From assembly GCA_902764825.1 (NCBI GenBank), contig CACWXL010000007.1, positions 18,222 through 82,221 of the forward strand: a stretch of 64,000 bases of DNA. Reading direction: 5' to 3'. Positions 42,146 to 51,772 of the stretch are shown here, piece after piece. The translations under genes and the position numbers were made by a program. How positions within the stretch are numbered: position 1 is the stretch's first letter; every line of letters starts with the position of its first letter. Below the pieces are notes generated by a model. It did not search any database, was not told the DNA's origin, and saw only the letters and a list, made by a program, of their open reading frames with translations. The stretch comes from Oscillospiraceae bacterium. Its GTDB lineage: Bacteria; Bacillota; Clostridia; Saccharofermentanales; Saccharofermentanaceae.

Positions 42146-43225
42146 TTATTTCTCCTCCCTGTTTTCCATCATGCTTATAAAATCATCGAAAAGGAATTCC
42201 GTATCCTTAGGTCCTCCGCATGCTTCCGGGTGGAACTGCACAGAATATGCGGGCTTATCGAGATACCTTATTCCTTCGTTTGTTCCGTCGTTTACGTTAA
42301 CGAACAATTCTTTCGCGATCACGGGATCGATCGAATTGCTCTCGACCTGATATCCGTGGTTCTGTGATGTGATGTAGACTCTTCCGGTCTCAAGATTCTT
42401 TACCGGGTGATTTGCACCTCTGTGGCCGTACTTGAGCTTGGATGTCTTAAAGCCGTGAGCTAATGCCAGGATCTGATGTCCTAAGCAGATTCCCATGATC
42501 GGGATCCCCGAATCCTTCAAGACCTTCATTGTCTCTATTGCCTTGGTGTTGTCCTCAGGATCTCCGGGGCCGTTAGAGAGGAAGATTCCGTCGGGTGCTA
42601 TCTCCATTACCTTTGCCGCATCAGTGTTCGCGGGAAGGAGATGGACTTCGCATGATCTTTTCGCGAGCTCTCTTGCGATATTGTTCTTGATGCCGAAGTC
42701 GAACATGGCGACCTTGAACTTAACTTCACCTTCAGGTGATACGATGGTCTCTTCGGGAGTTGTTACCTCTTCAACGGGATCCTTGATCTTATATGCTTTA
42801 ATCTCATCTAAGGTGAACTCGTCGGGACGGTCGCAGATCGCACCGTTCATCGTACCTGATTCTCTCAGGCACTTTGTAAGCGCTCTTGTGTCGATGCCCT
42901 TAAGTCCGGGAATGCCCTGCTCTTTAAGGAAAGTATCAAGGTCTTTCTCGCATCTGAAGTTGGAAGGAAGGTCGCATACTTCTCTTACGATATAGCCTGA
43001 GACATTTATTTTCGAGCTCTCCATATCGGGAGTGATTATTCCGTAGTTGCCTATCAGGGGGAATGTCTGGACTACAGCCTGCCCTTTATAGCTCGGATCG
43101 GTCAGTGTCTCTAAATAAGCTGTCATCGCGGTAGTAAAAACTATCTCTGAAATGACGCTGCCTGAAGCACCCATTGCTTCGCCTTCGTAAACGTTGCCGT
43201 TCTCCAGTACCAGATAACGTTTCAT
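42146..43225 (-). CDS. carA: Carbamoyl-phosphate synthase small subunit
   Basis: A 359-residue glutamine amidotransferase subunit that supplies ammonia to CarB. The N-terminal CPSase domain (LENGNVYEGEAMGA, GYIVREVCDLPSNF) is followed by a class I amidotransferase domain with the nucleophile in GICLGHQILA and the histidine and glutamate in VQFHPEACGGPKD. It ends one base before the carB start. The ribosome site is a G-rich run (AAAAGGGGG). It begins only about 20 bases after the thrC terminator, leaving little room for its own promoter. Confidence 0.97.
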   Translation of the reverse strand: MKRYLVLENGNVYEGEAMGASGSVISEIVFTTAMTAYLETLTDPSYKGQAVVQTFPLIGNYGIITPDMESSKINVSGYIVREVCDLPSNFRCEKDLDTFLKEQGIPGLKGIDTRALTKCLRESGTMNGAICDRPDEFTLDEIKAYKIKDPVEEVTTPEETIVSPEGEVKFKVAMFDFGIKNNIARELAKRSCEVHLLPANTDAAKVMEIAPDGIFLSNGPGDPEDNTKAIETMKVLKDSGIPIMGICLGHQILALAHGFKTSKLKYGHRGANHPVKNLETGRVYITSQNHGYQVESNSIDPVIAKELFVNVNDGTNEGIRYLDKPAYSVQFHPEACGGPKDTEFLFDDFISMMENREEK

Positions 43226-43242
43226 ATCATCATGCCCCCTTT

Positions 43243-43277
43243 TATAAAAAAGGCTTTTCCGTTGAAAGAAAAGCCTT
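43243..43277 (-). terminator. Terminator or attenuator between thrC and carA
   Basis: On the minus strand AAGGCTTTTC and GAAAAGCCTT pair over 10 perfect bp with an 8-base loop, followed by TTTTAT. It follows the thrC stop by 10 bases and ends less than 20 bases before the carA start. Confidence 0.8.
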
Positions 43278-43287
43278 AAAAATCAAA

Positions 43288-44793
43288 TCATCCGAGAAGG
43301 ATCTTGCGCACCATGCTCATCATCTGTTCCTTCTCGATAACATCCTTATGCCTTACTTCAAGAGACGGTAATTCCGAAATGGACTGAGGAACCTCAAGTC
43401 CGCTCTCTTCGGCAAGTTCGGCAATGATATCGGGTATGGACTTGTTATCGGAATACCCTGCTCCTCTCAAAGCGTCCATGACAGCCGGTGCGAACTTGAA
43501 CGGGGATGCCGTAGAAGCAAATACCGTCTTGCTCTCATCGCCTGACCTGGTGTGATATCTGCCGTAGATGTTAAATCCTACTGCCGTGTGAGGATCGATA
43601 ACATGATCCGTGCGGTCATAGACTTCAAGAATGGTCTTCGATACGCCGGTCTCGTCTGCAAAACCTCCGACAAAGAGTCTCTGCAGAGACTTCAATGTGT
43701 CTTTGTCGACACTGTACTTGCCCTTCTCGAAAAGGTCATTCATCCATTCCGTTACCTTCTTATAATCCATGTCCGTGATCTCGAAAAGAAGTCTCTCAAG
43801 ATTTGAAGAGATAAGGATATCCATAGAAGGCGATGTCGTCTTATAGAACTCTCTGTTGCGGTCGTAGATGCCGCTCGAGAAGAAGTCACAGAGGACCTTA
43901 TTGCGGTTGGAAGCGCAGATAAGCTTTCTTACCGGAATGCCCATCTGCTTTGCGAACCATGCAGCAAGGATATTACCGAAGTTGCCCGTAGGAACAACGA
44001 TATTGAAGGACTCAGTGAGGTCCATCTTTCCTTTTCTGATAAGTTCGACATAAGAATAAACGTAGTATGCGATCTGCGGTGCAAGTCTTCCCCAGTTGAT
44101 GGAGTTTGCAGATGAGAGCATAACGTCATGCTCATCAAGAGTGATCGCAAATTCCATGTCGCCGAAGATCCTCTTAACGCCTGTCTGAGCATCATCAAAG
44201 CAGCCGTTGACTGCGATTACATGTGTATTGGATCCGCCCGTCGTTGTCATCTGGAGCTTCTGAGCCTCAGAAACGCCGCCCGTCGGATAGAATACGATGA
44301 TCTCAGTTCCGGGAAGATCCTTAAAGCCCTCAAGAGCAGCCTTACCCGTGTCACCCGAAGTAGCAGTAAGGATGCATATCTTCTTATTTGTGCCGGTCTT
44401 CTTTGCGGAAGCGGTCATAAGATGGGGAAGGAGCTGGAGCGCTACGTCCTTAAATGCGCACGTAGGTCCGTGCCAGAGCTCCAAGATATATTCCCTGTCG
44501 TTATATTCGTTCATCTGAACGAGAGGAACGGGGTTCTCGCCCCACTTCTCTTCAGCGTAAGCCTGTCTTGTATAATCGAGGAGCTCAGCTTCCGTAAAAT
44601 CCGTAAGGAATTTAGAAAGAACAAAAGCAGACAGTTCATAGAACTGCATCGTCTGCATTCTCTCCAAGTCTTCCTGTGTAAGCTGAGGGATCGTCTCAGG
44701 CACAAAGAGACCTCCGTCAGGAGCGATGCCGCGGATTATAGCCTCGCTTGAAGAAAACTTTCCTTCATATCCTCTTGTGCTTATATAGTTCAT
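43288..44793 (-). CDS. thrC: Threonine synthase
   Basis: A 501-residue PLP enzyme that converts O-phosphohomoserine to threonine. The N-terminal STRGYEGKFSSSEAIIRGIAPDGGLFVPE and the PLP lysine in HGPTCAFKDVALQLLPH mark the long ThrC class. The phosphate-binding ATSGDTGKAA and the GNFGNILAAWFAKQMG segment are present. Its ATG overlaps the stop of the preceding gene by one base (TAATG), with AAGGAG upstream. A strong terminator follows. Confidence 0.96.
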   Translation of the reverse strand: MNYISTRGYEGKFSSSEAIIRGIAPDGGLFVPETIPQLTQEDLERMQTMQFYELSAFVLSKFLTDFTEAELLDYTRQAYAEEKWGENPVPLVQMNEYNDREYILELWHGPTCAFKDVALQLLPHLMTASAKKTGTNKKICILTATSGDTGKAALEGFKDLPGTEIIVFYPTGGVSEAQKLQMTTTGGSNTHVIAVNGCFDDAQTGVKRIFGDMEFAITLDEHDVMLSSANSINWGRLAPQIAYYVYSYVELIRKGKMDLTESFNIVVPTGNFGNILAAWFAKQMGIPVRKLICASNRNKVLCDFFSSGIYDRNREFYKTTSPSMDILISSNLERLLFEITDMDYKKVTEWMNDLFEKGKYSVDKDTLKSLQRLFVGGFADETGVSKTILEVYDRTDHVIDPHTAVGFNIYGRYHTRSGDESKTVFASTASPFKFAPAVMDALRGAGYSDNKSIPDIIAELAEESGLEVPQSISELPSLEVRHKDVIEKEQMMSMVRKILLG

Positions 44794-45782
44794 TATGTTT
44801 CTCCTTGAGCCGTCGTCGTTGTCGCTGCCGTTCCTGCCGTATACGCTGTCAATTCAGTTGACGTCGTCTCCGTAGTGGTCGTGGTCGACTCTGTCTGCGA
44901 CTCGCTTTCTACTTCGATCCTGTGTGCTGCAGTATCCTGCGGCATGTTCGCGGTAGAGTATGTGCCGAAGCTTGATTCGTAAGCACTTACGAGAGCTGAA
45001 ACCTCAGGATCGAATCTGTTGCGGTAGAACTCTCTGTGCAGGTATTCAAGCCTGTCCTGTGCGTCACCGCCGGCCTCGATCTGTTTTACCAGAGGAATAA
45101 TACCAAATATGATGAGAAGCGTCACTAGTAACATTGACAGAATTACAACGCCGACAACGACTAAACTTTTCATCCTCTCTCTGGGAGATTTTATATCCTC
45201 AATATCTATTGAATCATCAGGGAGCTCATCAGCAACACCGCCCGAACGCATCATGATATCTCTTCTCTCTTTGGAAGATGCCATTTGAGGCGGTTCGGAT
45301 GTCTTCTGCGCCTTCGTAAGGATAGGTGCCTGGAAGTTCGCTCTTGCAGCAGGAGAAGATCCTGATGCCATCTGTGCATTCTTGAGCTTTCCGGCAATAT
45401 CTGCAGGCGGCAGATCCGGCGGAGGATTCTTGATATCCTCTCTTACCATTCTCAGCGCTTCCTGTGCGATGGACAGATACTGCTCCGTGGCAAGGACGCC
45501 CTGAATGGCAAACATAAGGCTTCCTTCAGCTCTCTTGAACTGGCCTTCCCTTGCAAGACAGAGACCGAAGATCAATGCCGGATCTCCCCACTTCTGATAC
45601 TGGGAGATCAAGGGCTTTAAGAATATCTGCGCAACGTCAGTGCCTTCGCCCTGACTGTTCTGCAATGCTCTGTTGTACTGACGGACAATGCGGGCCTTTT
45701 CCTCATTGCTGACATCGAAAAGGATGAGACTCGACTCATTTATAGGCTGTATCATCATGCAGAAGCTTAAATAGTCGTGCAT
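44793..45782 (-). CDS. TPR-like membrane protein with Thr-rich tail
   Basis: A 329-residue protein that I do not recognise. Residues 25-110 are helical and TPR-like (NRALQNSQ, WGDPALIFGLCLAREGQFKRAEGSLMFAI). A Pro/Ser-rich linker follows, then one membrane helix (about 208-232) after a basic stretch, so the helical domain is cytoplasmic. The outer part ends in a run of threonines, like the tail of the PP2C-like protein. The ATG at 45782 overlaps folC by 16 bases and has AAAGGA eight bases upstream. It is coupled to both folC and thrC. Confidence 0.65.
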   Translation of the reverse strand: MHDYLSFCMMIQPINESSLILFDVSNEEKARIVRQYNRALQNSQGEGTDVAQIFLKPLISQYQKWGDPALIFGLCLAREGQFKRAEGSLMFAIQGVLATEQYLSIAQEALRMVREDIKNPPPDLPPADIAGKLKNAQMASGSSPAARANFQAPILTKAQKTSEPPQMASSKERRDIMMRSGGVADELPDDSIDIEDIKSPRERMKSLVVVGVVILSMLLVTLLIIFGIIPLVKQIEAGGDAQDRLEYLHREFYRNRFDPEVSALVSAYESSFGTYSTANMPQDTAAHRIEVESESQTESTTTTTETTSTELTAYTAGTAATTTTAQGET

Positions 45783-47158
45783 TCAATCAATCCTTTCAGT
45801 GTGGCCCTGATCTGGCCGGCAAGATAAAGAGATCCTGTGGCAAGCAAAACCATGCCGTCATTAAGCGTTTTTTGGTAGGCGATCCTTGTTCCTTCATCGG
45901 GATCTTCGACTGCCTCCAAATCGTCGCTGATATTATACACATAATTAATTTTATGTGCGAGAACATCAGCAGGTTCACTCCTGGGATTATCCGGAGTCAC
46001 CGTGACAGCGCTCCTGATATTGATCCCGCAGGTCTTATAGGCTTGAAGTATACCATCGACGTCCTTGTCAGCCATTACTCCCATGAGAAGTCTTACAGGT
46101 TTGCCTCTAAGTGAGCCGCCGAGCATCTCGTTCATCGTAATGCCGAGGCTCTCTGCGCCCTGCGGGTTATGTCCGCCATCGATTATTATCACGGGCTCTA
46201 TGCTCAACAGCTCGGCCCTGCACTTCCACCTGGCAAGCGCTATTCCTTCCTTTATGGCATCAGGGGAAGCTCCGCACTTCAATGCAGCTTCGATAGCCGT
46301 AATGGCATTTCCTATCTGATGTCTTCCGTTAAGGGCAGTGCTGTAAACGGTGCCCTTATATGTAAATTCCATCCTGCCGTCTTCTGTGAAACGGGCACTT
46401 TCAAAGGCCTTTTTGCTGCCTGCAAATGACAGTTCTATGCCCTTTTCTTCTGCTTTTGAAATGAGCGTGGCCCTTACGTCAGGCTTCATCTTATCTGGCA
46501 GGATCATGAGATCCGGGTCAAAGCATACTGCAGGAGAACCTTCCTTGAAGATCCCCGCCTTCTCGCCTGTTATCTCCGAGATCGTATTGCCCAGGACACC
46601 CGTATGATCGAGTCCCAGAGCAGTGATAACGGTAACCAGCGGATCTTTGATGATGTTCGTGGAATCAAGCCTGCCGCCAAGTCCTACTTCAAGTACTGCA
46701 ACGTCGATCTTCTTTTCCGCAAAATAAAGGAAACAGATAGCCGTAATGAGTTCGAACTCGGTAGGCTCATCACATAAGCCTCCTGCGACCATCTTCTCAC
46801 GGGCTTTCTTTACCTGTTCCGAATACTTTTCGAGATCTTCGGAAGAGATCTCACCATATGAATCATCTTCAGTGTACTTATCAAGACCTGCTTTGCCGTC
46901 GATTATCCTGATGCGCTCGGAGAACCTCTCAAGGTAAGGCGAAGTAAACACACCGACCCTGCTGCCGCCTGAAGCCATGATCGAAGATATGAATGTAGCG
47001 ACAGAACCCTTACCGTTTGTTCCTGCTATGTGAATGGATCTGAAACTGTCCTGGGGATTGCCCAGAAGGTTCATTAATGCGGTTATTCTCTCAAGCCCCG
47101 GCTTGATTCCGAACTGCAGTGCTCCGGTCAGTACTTCGGGCACCTTGCCGTCATGCAT
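45767..47158 (-). CDS. folC: Folylpolyglutamate/dihydrofolate synthase
   Basis: A 463-residue Mur-ligase family enzyme that adds glutamate to folates. The ATP loop reads HIAGTNGKGSVATFISSIM, with FTSPYLERFSERIRI after it. VGLGGRLDSTN and GLDHTGVLGNT are typical FolC motifs, and IIDGGHNPQGAE marks the C-terminal domain. The start overlaps the GtrA gene by eight bases. Confidence 0.94.
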   Translation of the reverse strand: MHDGKVPEVLTGALQFGIKPGLERITALMNLLGNPQDSFRSIHIAGTNGKGSVATFISSIMASGGSRVGVFTSPYLERFSERIRIIDGKAGLDKYTEDDSYGEISSEDLEKYSEQVKKAREKMVAGGLCDEPTEFELITAICFLYFAEKKIDVAVLEVGLGGRLDSTNIIKDPLVTVITALGLDHTGVLGNTISEITGEKAGIFKEGSPAVCFDPDLMILPDKMKPDVRATLISKAEEKGIELSFAGSKKAFESARFTEDGRMEFTYKGTVYSTALNGRHQIGNAITAIEAALKCGASPDAIKEGIALARWKCRAELLSIEPVIIIDGGHNPQGAESLGITMNEMLGGSLRGKPVRLLMGVMADKDVDGILQAYKTCGINIRSAVTVTPDNPRSEPADVLAHKINYVYNISDDLEAVEDPDEGTRIAYQKTLNDGMVLLATGSLYLAGQIRATLKGLIECTTI

Positions 47159-47753
47159 CAGTCTTATCCTTCCCGGAAGGAGCCTGTTCGGGGTTCTTTT
47201 CTTCCGCGTTGTAATCCACCATGTCCTTCTTCTTGAAGACCATGAGCTTGCTCAAGACATAATTAGCTATGATTACGAAGATGCAGTTTATAAGCTTAAC
47301 GAGATAATCGTAAGTAAATGCGAATGAACCGATATGAGTCATAGGTGTTGATGCGGGAACGCCCGTAATAGCCTCGCATGCCCATACCATCAGATACATT
47401 ACACCCAGTTCGAGGACAAGGAACGAGAGAACTCTCGCGCCCGCGAAAGTAATGAGCTCTCTAAAGATCTTTCCTTTTGATCTGAATACCGTGATCCTGT
47501 TAAGGAAATATGCAACGATAACGGCTACTATCCATCCTACGATCTGTTTTGCCGCGATCTTAAATGAGAATTCAAATCCGAAGAGAGACACCATCATGTC
47601 TGACTTAACGGCTATATCGAAAATGATATATACGATCCAGTTAGCAACCGTGGTAAGACCGCCGCTTACAAGATACATGAAGAGCTTACGCTTCTTCTCC
47701 TGGCTCTCTGTAAAACTCGGATCACCGAATACGATCTTCTTTATCAATCCCAT
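47151..47753 (-). CDS. GtrA-family membrane protein
   Basis: A 200-residue protein with four membrane helices. The pattern FMYLVSGGLTTVANWIVYIIF, AYFLNRITVFRSKG and NYVLSKLMVFKKKD is the GtrA (PF04138) signature. GtrA proteins are thought to flip or help export lipid-linked sugars for surface glycosylation. It sits between surface-protein genes and folC, twelve bases after the cohesin-like gene, which suggests a role in decorating the cell surface. Confidence 0.88.
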   Translation of the reverse strand: MGLIKKIVFGDPSFTESQEKKRKLFMYLVSGGLTTVANWIVYIIFDIAVKSDMMVSLFGFEFSFKIAAKQIVGWIVAVIVAYFLNRITVFRSKGKIFRELITFAGARVLSFLVLELGVMYLMVWACEAITGVPASTPMTHIGSFAFTYDYLVKLINCIFVIIANYVLSKLMVFKKKDMVDYNAEEKNPEQAPSGKDKTDA

Positions 47754-47765
47754 ATCTGTCTTCCT

Positions 47766-49250
47766 TTACACTCTCTTCGGTCTCGGATTAGTCCTGTCTG
47801 ATACCATTCTCCTGACAATATAAACGGTAATGGTAATAATGACCGCTTCAATAATAGCAATTACGAGAAAAACGTCAAACAGATAAGAATATAAAAGTTC
47901 GGCTTTTTTGTCGGCAAATCTGTATCTGCTGATAGCGCCGGTGCTCTTTTCATAGTAATAGAAATCCCTGTTGCCGCTGTCGTCGGAAAGGTAACAGATG
48001 AATTCGCCTTTTTCGTTCTCATATCCGGACAGGATTATCGTGCCGGTGTCATAAGTTGCAGGCTTGAATTCGTCAGGTATCACTATTTCGGGAGGTACAT
48101 CAACGACTTTAAGTATTCCCGACTCCTTAATGACCGTTTTATCTATTTCATAAGGGGTTACGGTCTTGGCATTAATGTTATAGAAATACAGTCCCGGTGA
48201 TCTTGTGCCGTCGAAAAGATATAACAGGACACTTGCCACGCCGTCTTTTACGTAGACCGGAACGCTGTATCCGTTTATCGTCTTTGTCGTCTGGTAAAAA
48301 CCTTCAGGCACGCTGACTTCCTCAGGAATATCAAGGAACGTATATGTCTTTCCTTCGCCGTCGACCAGTGAGGAATTCTCAGGGATATTACTCTCCCTTC
48401 TTACGACGTGGATGGTGTAGACCATGTGGTTTATTCCGTCCTGGGCGGTGACGTCTATCTTTACCGCATTGTCTCCTAAAACGAATTGCTGGTTGCCGGT
48501 AATTACCACGGCCGCCCAACGGTTGCTTGCAAGTACGCTGATCTGGACTTCTTTAACAGAACGCTCAACGGAACAATGGTATTCGGTAATGTTCGGATTG
48601 AATTCAGGTGTTATCGAAGTGCCTCTTACCTTAAGCTGTGCGATCGTCGCATCACTGGAAGGACCGGTTCTTACTATCGGGAGCTTCAATCCGCTTCCGA
48701 TCCTGGCTTCGACTGTTGTATCACCTGCTTTGAATTCTCCCAATTCGCTGAGCCAGCAGTTGACCTCACCTCTGCAGTCAGGAAACAATCTCAGTGCGAT
48801 GGTGAAAAGGACCACCTGGTCATCTGAATAAAGCGATGCGGAAGACTCATCATCGGAGCTGCCTTCAGTATCCGAATTCATCATCTTATCCATAACGTTG
48901 ATCGTGATCTCGCCCGGCTCAGGTGTCTCATTGTGAAGATAATTGACGAGTTCTTTTCCCATCTCCAGGGAAATGTATTCAGCCTTGTCCGCGTCGAAGC
49001 AGAACTTTATCGGTCCGAACTCGGTTATGCCCGGCATCTTGTTCGCAAGGACATCGATGAGAACGATATCTCCGGGACCAAGATTCGATGAGTTTGAATC
49101 CAGGGAGACCATGATCTCGGAATCAGCTTTTATAACAGGCATCTTAAGGACTGACAGACAGATCGAGACGACAAGAAGAGCAGCAAGAACGGCAGCGCCG
49201 GTCTTTGCTGATAATGTAACTATCCTGTTGTCGGCAAATGTCTTCATCAA
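47766..49250 (-). CDS. Surface protein with cohesin-like and cadherin-like domains
   Basis: A 494-residue membrane protein. An N-terminal hydrophobic segment (about 15-38) acts as signal or anchor. Residues 45-195 resemble a cohesin-type beta-sandwich (NLGPGDIVLIDVLANKM, ITEFGPIKFCFDADKAEY). Residues about 205-290 are a cadherin-like beta-sandwich domain (ATIAQLKVRGTSITPEFNPN, then TEYHCSV). A C-terminal membrane helix (about 458-482) is followed by a basic tail. It is likely exported and anchored. It overlaps the upstream GH73 gene by ATGA. Confidence 0.75.
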   Translation of the reverse strand: MMKTFADNRIVTLSAKTGAAVLAALLVVSICLSVLKMPVIKADSEIMVSLDSNSSNLGPGDIVLIDVLANKMPGITEFGPIKFCFDADKAEYISLEMGKELVNYLHNETPEPGEITINVMDKMMNSDTEGSSDDESSASLYSDDQVVLFTIALRLFPDCRGEVNCWLSELGEFKAGDTTVEARIGSGLKLPIVRTGPSSDATIAQLKVRGTSITPEFNPNITEYHCSVERSVKEVQISVLASNRWAAVVITGNQQFVLGDNAVKIDVTAQDGINHMVYTIHVVRRESNIPENSSLVDGEGKTYTFLDIPEEVSVPEGFYQTTKTINGYSVPVYVKDGVASVLLYLFDGTRSPGLYFYNINAKTVTPYEIDKTVIKESGILKVVDVPPEIVIPDEFKPATYDTGTIILSGYENEKGEFICYLSDDSGNRDFYYYEKSTGAISRYRFADKKAELLYSYLFDVFLVIAIIEAVIITITVYIVRRMVSDRTNPRPKRV

Positions 49251-51769
49251 GGCAGGCTCCCGTATGTATCAGGCATATAGTTATATACAGGAATCACGAA
49301 TTCGAATCCGGCATCTGTCATGCCGATCGACGCATAACTTCTGTAATATCTTCTTCCTTCAGAATACGCCATCATTATATTCTGTGCATACTGATGATTG
49401 TACTTTTCCGTGCCGTCATCAAGGACATCAAACTTCTGGAAGTATAAAGTGTTCTGTCCCTTATCAATATAACCCGAAGCGATCCACTTTGCACCGCCTT
49501 TGATCGCTTTATCCGCAGAAGTCCAAGGCAGAAGGAACGAAGCTTCCTGGTCGGTAATTTCCTTGCCGTCCCAGTCCTTGCCCCACTGGGCATATTTTGC
49601 GCCGTTGATCACCGCACCGCCGGGATCTGTCGTCGCATATGCTCCGATATTGTAGAAGTTATAGAACCCTTCAAAACCCGTTACCTCTCCTCTCGACAGG
49701 GCTGACTCACCCTTATAGCCCATTTCCTGAATGATCCTGCTCGCAAGAAAATAAGGGGATACACCTGCTTCCTTGCCGGCTTCAAAGATCATGTTGGCGT
49801 AATCTTGATCGGCGCCGTCCATGAATGAACCTTTTATGATCTCCTTTACGCCGTCTATGGTATGAACCTTTGGATCAAATCCGAGCATCTCGAACATGAA
49901 GATCTTCTCAGGTGTAAAGAAGTTCCTCGGATCCATGAAGTAGCTTACGACTTCAGGTTTTGCAGCCATCCAGTCAGGCTTATCGTAGACTTTGCTGTTT
50001 GGCTTAACGAAAGACGGATAAGAAGACTTCTCGATAAGGCTTCTGCCGTAGCTGCTCTCCGCCTCCAATGCCGTATTGAACGAGAGATTTGTATAGTATG
50101 GCTTAAAGACATAACTCGGCTTAAGGTTATGCAGGAGCCACAGTCCGCTGTAATAGCTTGCCGGAAATTTCGAGAGCGTGTTCTGATAGAAGCCGCCCGA
50201 ATCATTTCCGTTCAAAAGGTAAATGGTATAAGAATCGGCAAAACCGTCAAAGCTCGTGATCTTAAGCGTGATCTCAGTCTCTCCCTGAGGAAGTTCGAAG
50301 ATCTCGCCCTGAGTGAGCTCCCTCTCCTGTCCGTTGGAATCAGCGATTATCTTGATATCTGCAGAATATCCTTCGAGTGCCGCGCATCTTAACGCAATGC
50401 CCTTTGTATTGCCTGCATAGAAACCGTAATCACGGACAAGGTAATCGAACTTAGGGTAAAGATCGACGTTCTTTGCCGAAGCATAATCAGCCATAATGAG
50501 CGACGAGAGTGTTCCGTTGATGGGGACGATCCCGGCCTTTTCTCTCTCGACATCGTATGTGTTATTGGCCATGTCCTTGAGCTTTACATTGCTGCCGTCA
50601 TCAGTAACGGCCATGTAAGTGCCGTCAAAATATGCGCATTCCCTGGTCTGGATCATGGTAAAGCCGACATCCTTTTCCATATCAGTGGAAGTTGATGCCC
50701 TGCTGACACAGACATAGAAGCAGTTTGATACGCCGGTAATTCCGGTCTCTTCCGCTACCGCGTCAGCATCCTGCTTCTTTCCCCTCAGCATTGCATAAGG
50801 GATACCGGGATTCTCGTTGGTGCCGATAAGCTCTCCCTTAAGATCGTAAAGAGATACTCTTATGTCATCCGATAATCCTGCGAAATTGATATAGCAGTTC
50901 TCTTCCTTGCAGTCGATCATATACCAGGAATCGGGCTTGCCTGCAGGAATAAAGGATTCTTCGACGGAGCCCGGCTCTATCGCAAGCTTCTCGGGAATAG
51001 TGATCTCACCGCCGGAAATGACCGTTCCTCTTCCGTCAGAACTCCTTAAGAGTGCATATACCTCATGCCTTCCGGGAGCACAGTCAGCCGTGTCCCATGA
51101 CAGAACGAATTCCTTATAATTCGAATTGCTGCCGCTCTTGTCGACAGAATACTTCAGATAGCCGTAGAATAGCGAACCGTCAACAAAGAAGTCCGTTCTT
51201 ACTTCGTCTCCGGTCGCAGTATAAGAACCCTTGGATTCCTTGATGCCGACAGTATACTGCTCGGGCGAATCCGAGGTCTTCTCAAGACTTACGCTGGAAA
51301 TGACACTCCCCTGTCCTGTGGGATTGCCGGTAGCTCTTAATTTCCTGCTCTCTGAAGCAAGAGCCCTGTCTATCGCGGCAACCCTGGAATACTGCTTAAG
51401 GTCGCCTAAGATGTTATTTACTTTGTTCTGCTTTGCCTCTCCGCAAATGACAGTGCAAAGATCGTTTGCAAACTGTTCATCCGAGATGCCTTTGAGCAGA
51501 TATTCAGGTGATGTCATGACGGAGATGACATAATCGCCACAGGAGATAAGGCCGTCTTCGACACGCGCCTTCGCTATCCTGACCTCATCATCCGATATGG
51601 AAGTCAGGGAGCCCGCACGCACTACGATATCATCAGCAGTCTTTAATGTCTTCCTGTCAGGATCACTGATACCCGTATCAAGACTTAAGGCTGTTATCAC
51701 CGCCACTACTGCTCCGAGAACAGCAAACAGCAACGCAGCCGCAATGTATTCGATCCGCCTCACATACAT
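49247..51769 (-). CDS. GH73 glucosaminidase, membrane-anchored
   Basis: An 840-residue peptidoglycan hydrolase. One N-terminal helix (about 8-30) anchors it. The middle (about 130-560) is beta-rich with Ig-like stretches, and the catalytic region (about 600-830) has the GH73 pattern of LytD-type N-acetylglucosaminidases: DPRNFFTPEKIFMFE, catalytic glutamate in SRIIQEMG near residue 681, and FYNIGAYATTDPGGAVINGA. It should cut the glycan backbone for cell separation or growth. Coupled by ATGA to the cohesin-like gene. Confidence 0.88.
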   Translation of the reverse strand: MYVRRIEYIAAALLFAVLGAVVAVITALSLDTGISDPDRKTLKTADDIVVRAGSLTSISDDEVRIAKARVEDGLISCGDYVISVMTSPEYLLKGISDEQFANDLCTVICGEAKQNKVNNILGDLKQYSRVAAIDRALASESRKLRATGNPTGQGSVISSVSLEKTSDSPEQYTVGIKESKGSYTATGDEVRTDFFVDGSLFYGYLKYSVDKSGSNSNYKEFVLSWDTADCAPGRHEVYALLRSSDGRGTVISGGEITIPEKLAIEPGSVEESFIPAGKPDSWYMIDCKEENCYINFAGLSDDIRVSLYDLKGELIGTNENPGIPYAMLRGKKQDADAVAEETGITGVSNCFYVCVSRASTSTDMEKDVGFTMIQTRECAYFDGTYMAVTDDGSNVKLKDMANNTYDVEREKAGIVPINGTLSSLIMADYASAKNVDLYPKFDYLVRDYGFYAGNTKGIALRCAALEGYSADIKIIADSNGQERELTQGEIFELPQGETEITLKITSFDGFADSYTIYLLNGNDSGGFYQNTLSKFPASYYSGLWLLHNLKPSYVFKPYYTNLSFNTALEAESSYGRSLIEKSSYPSFVKPNSKVYDKPDWMAAKPEVVSYFMDPRNFFTPEKIFMFEMLGFDPKVHTIDGVKEIIKGSFMDGADQDYANMIFEAGKEAGVSPYFLASRIIQEMGYKGESALSRGEVTGFEGFYNFYNIGAYATTDPGGAVINGAKYAQWGKDWDGKEITDQEASFLLPWTSADKAIKGGAKWIASGYIDKGQNTLYFQKFDVLDDGTEKYNHQYAQNIMMAYSEGRRYYRSYASIGMTDAGFEFVIPVYNYMPDTYGSLP

Positions 51770-51772
51770 CGG

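Noticed and set aside
44128..44751. 207-codon plus-strand frame opposite thrC
   Set aside because: It is fully antisense to threonine synthase with no motif or ribosome site.
48943..49503. 186-codon frame across the junction of the two surface-protein genes
   Set aside because: It is antisense to two convincing coupled genes and has no recognisable domain.
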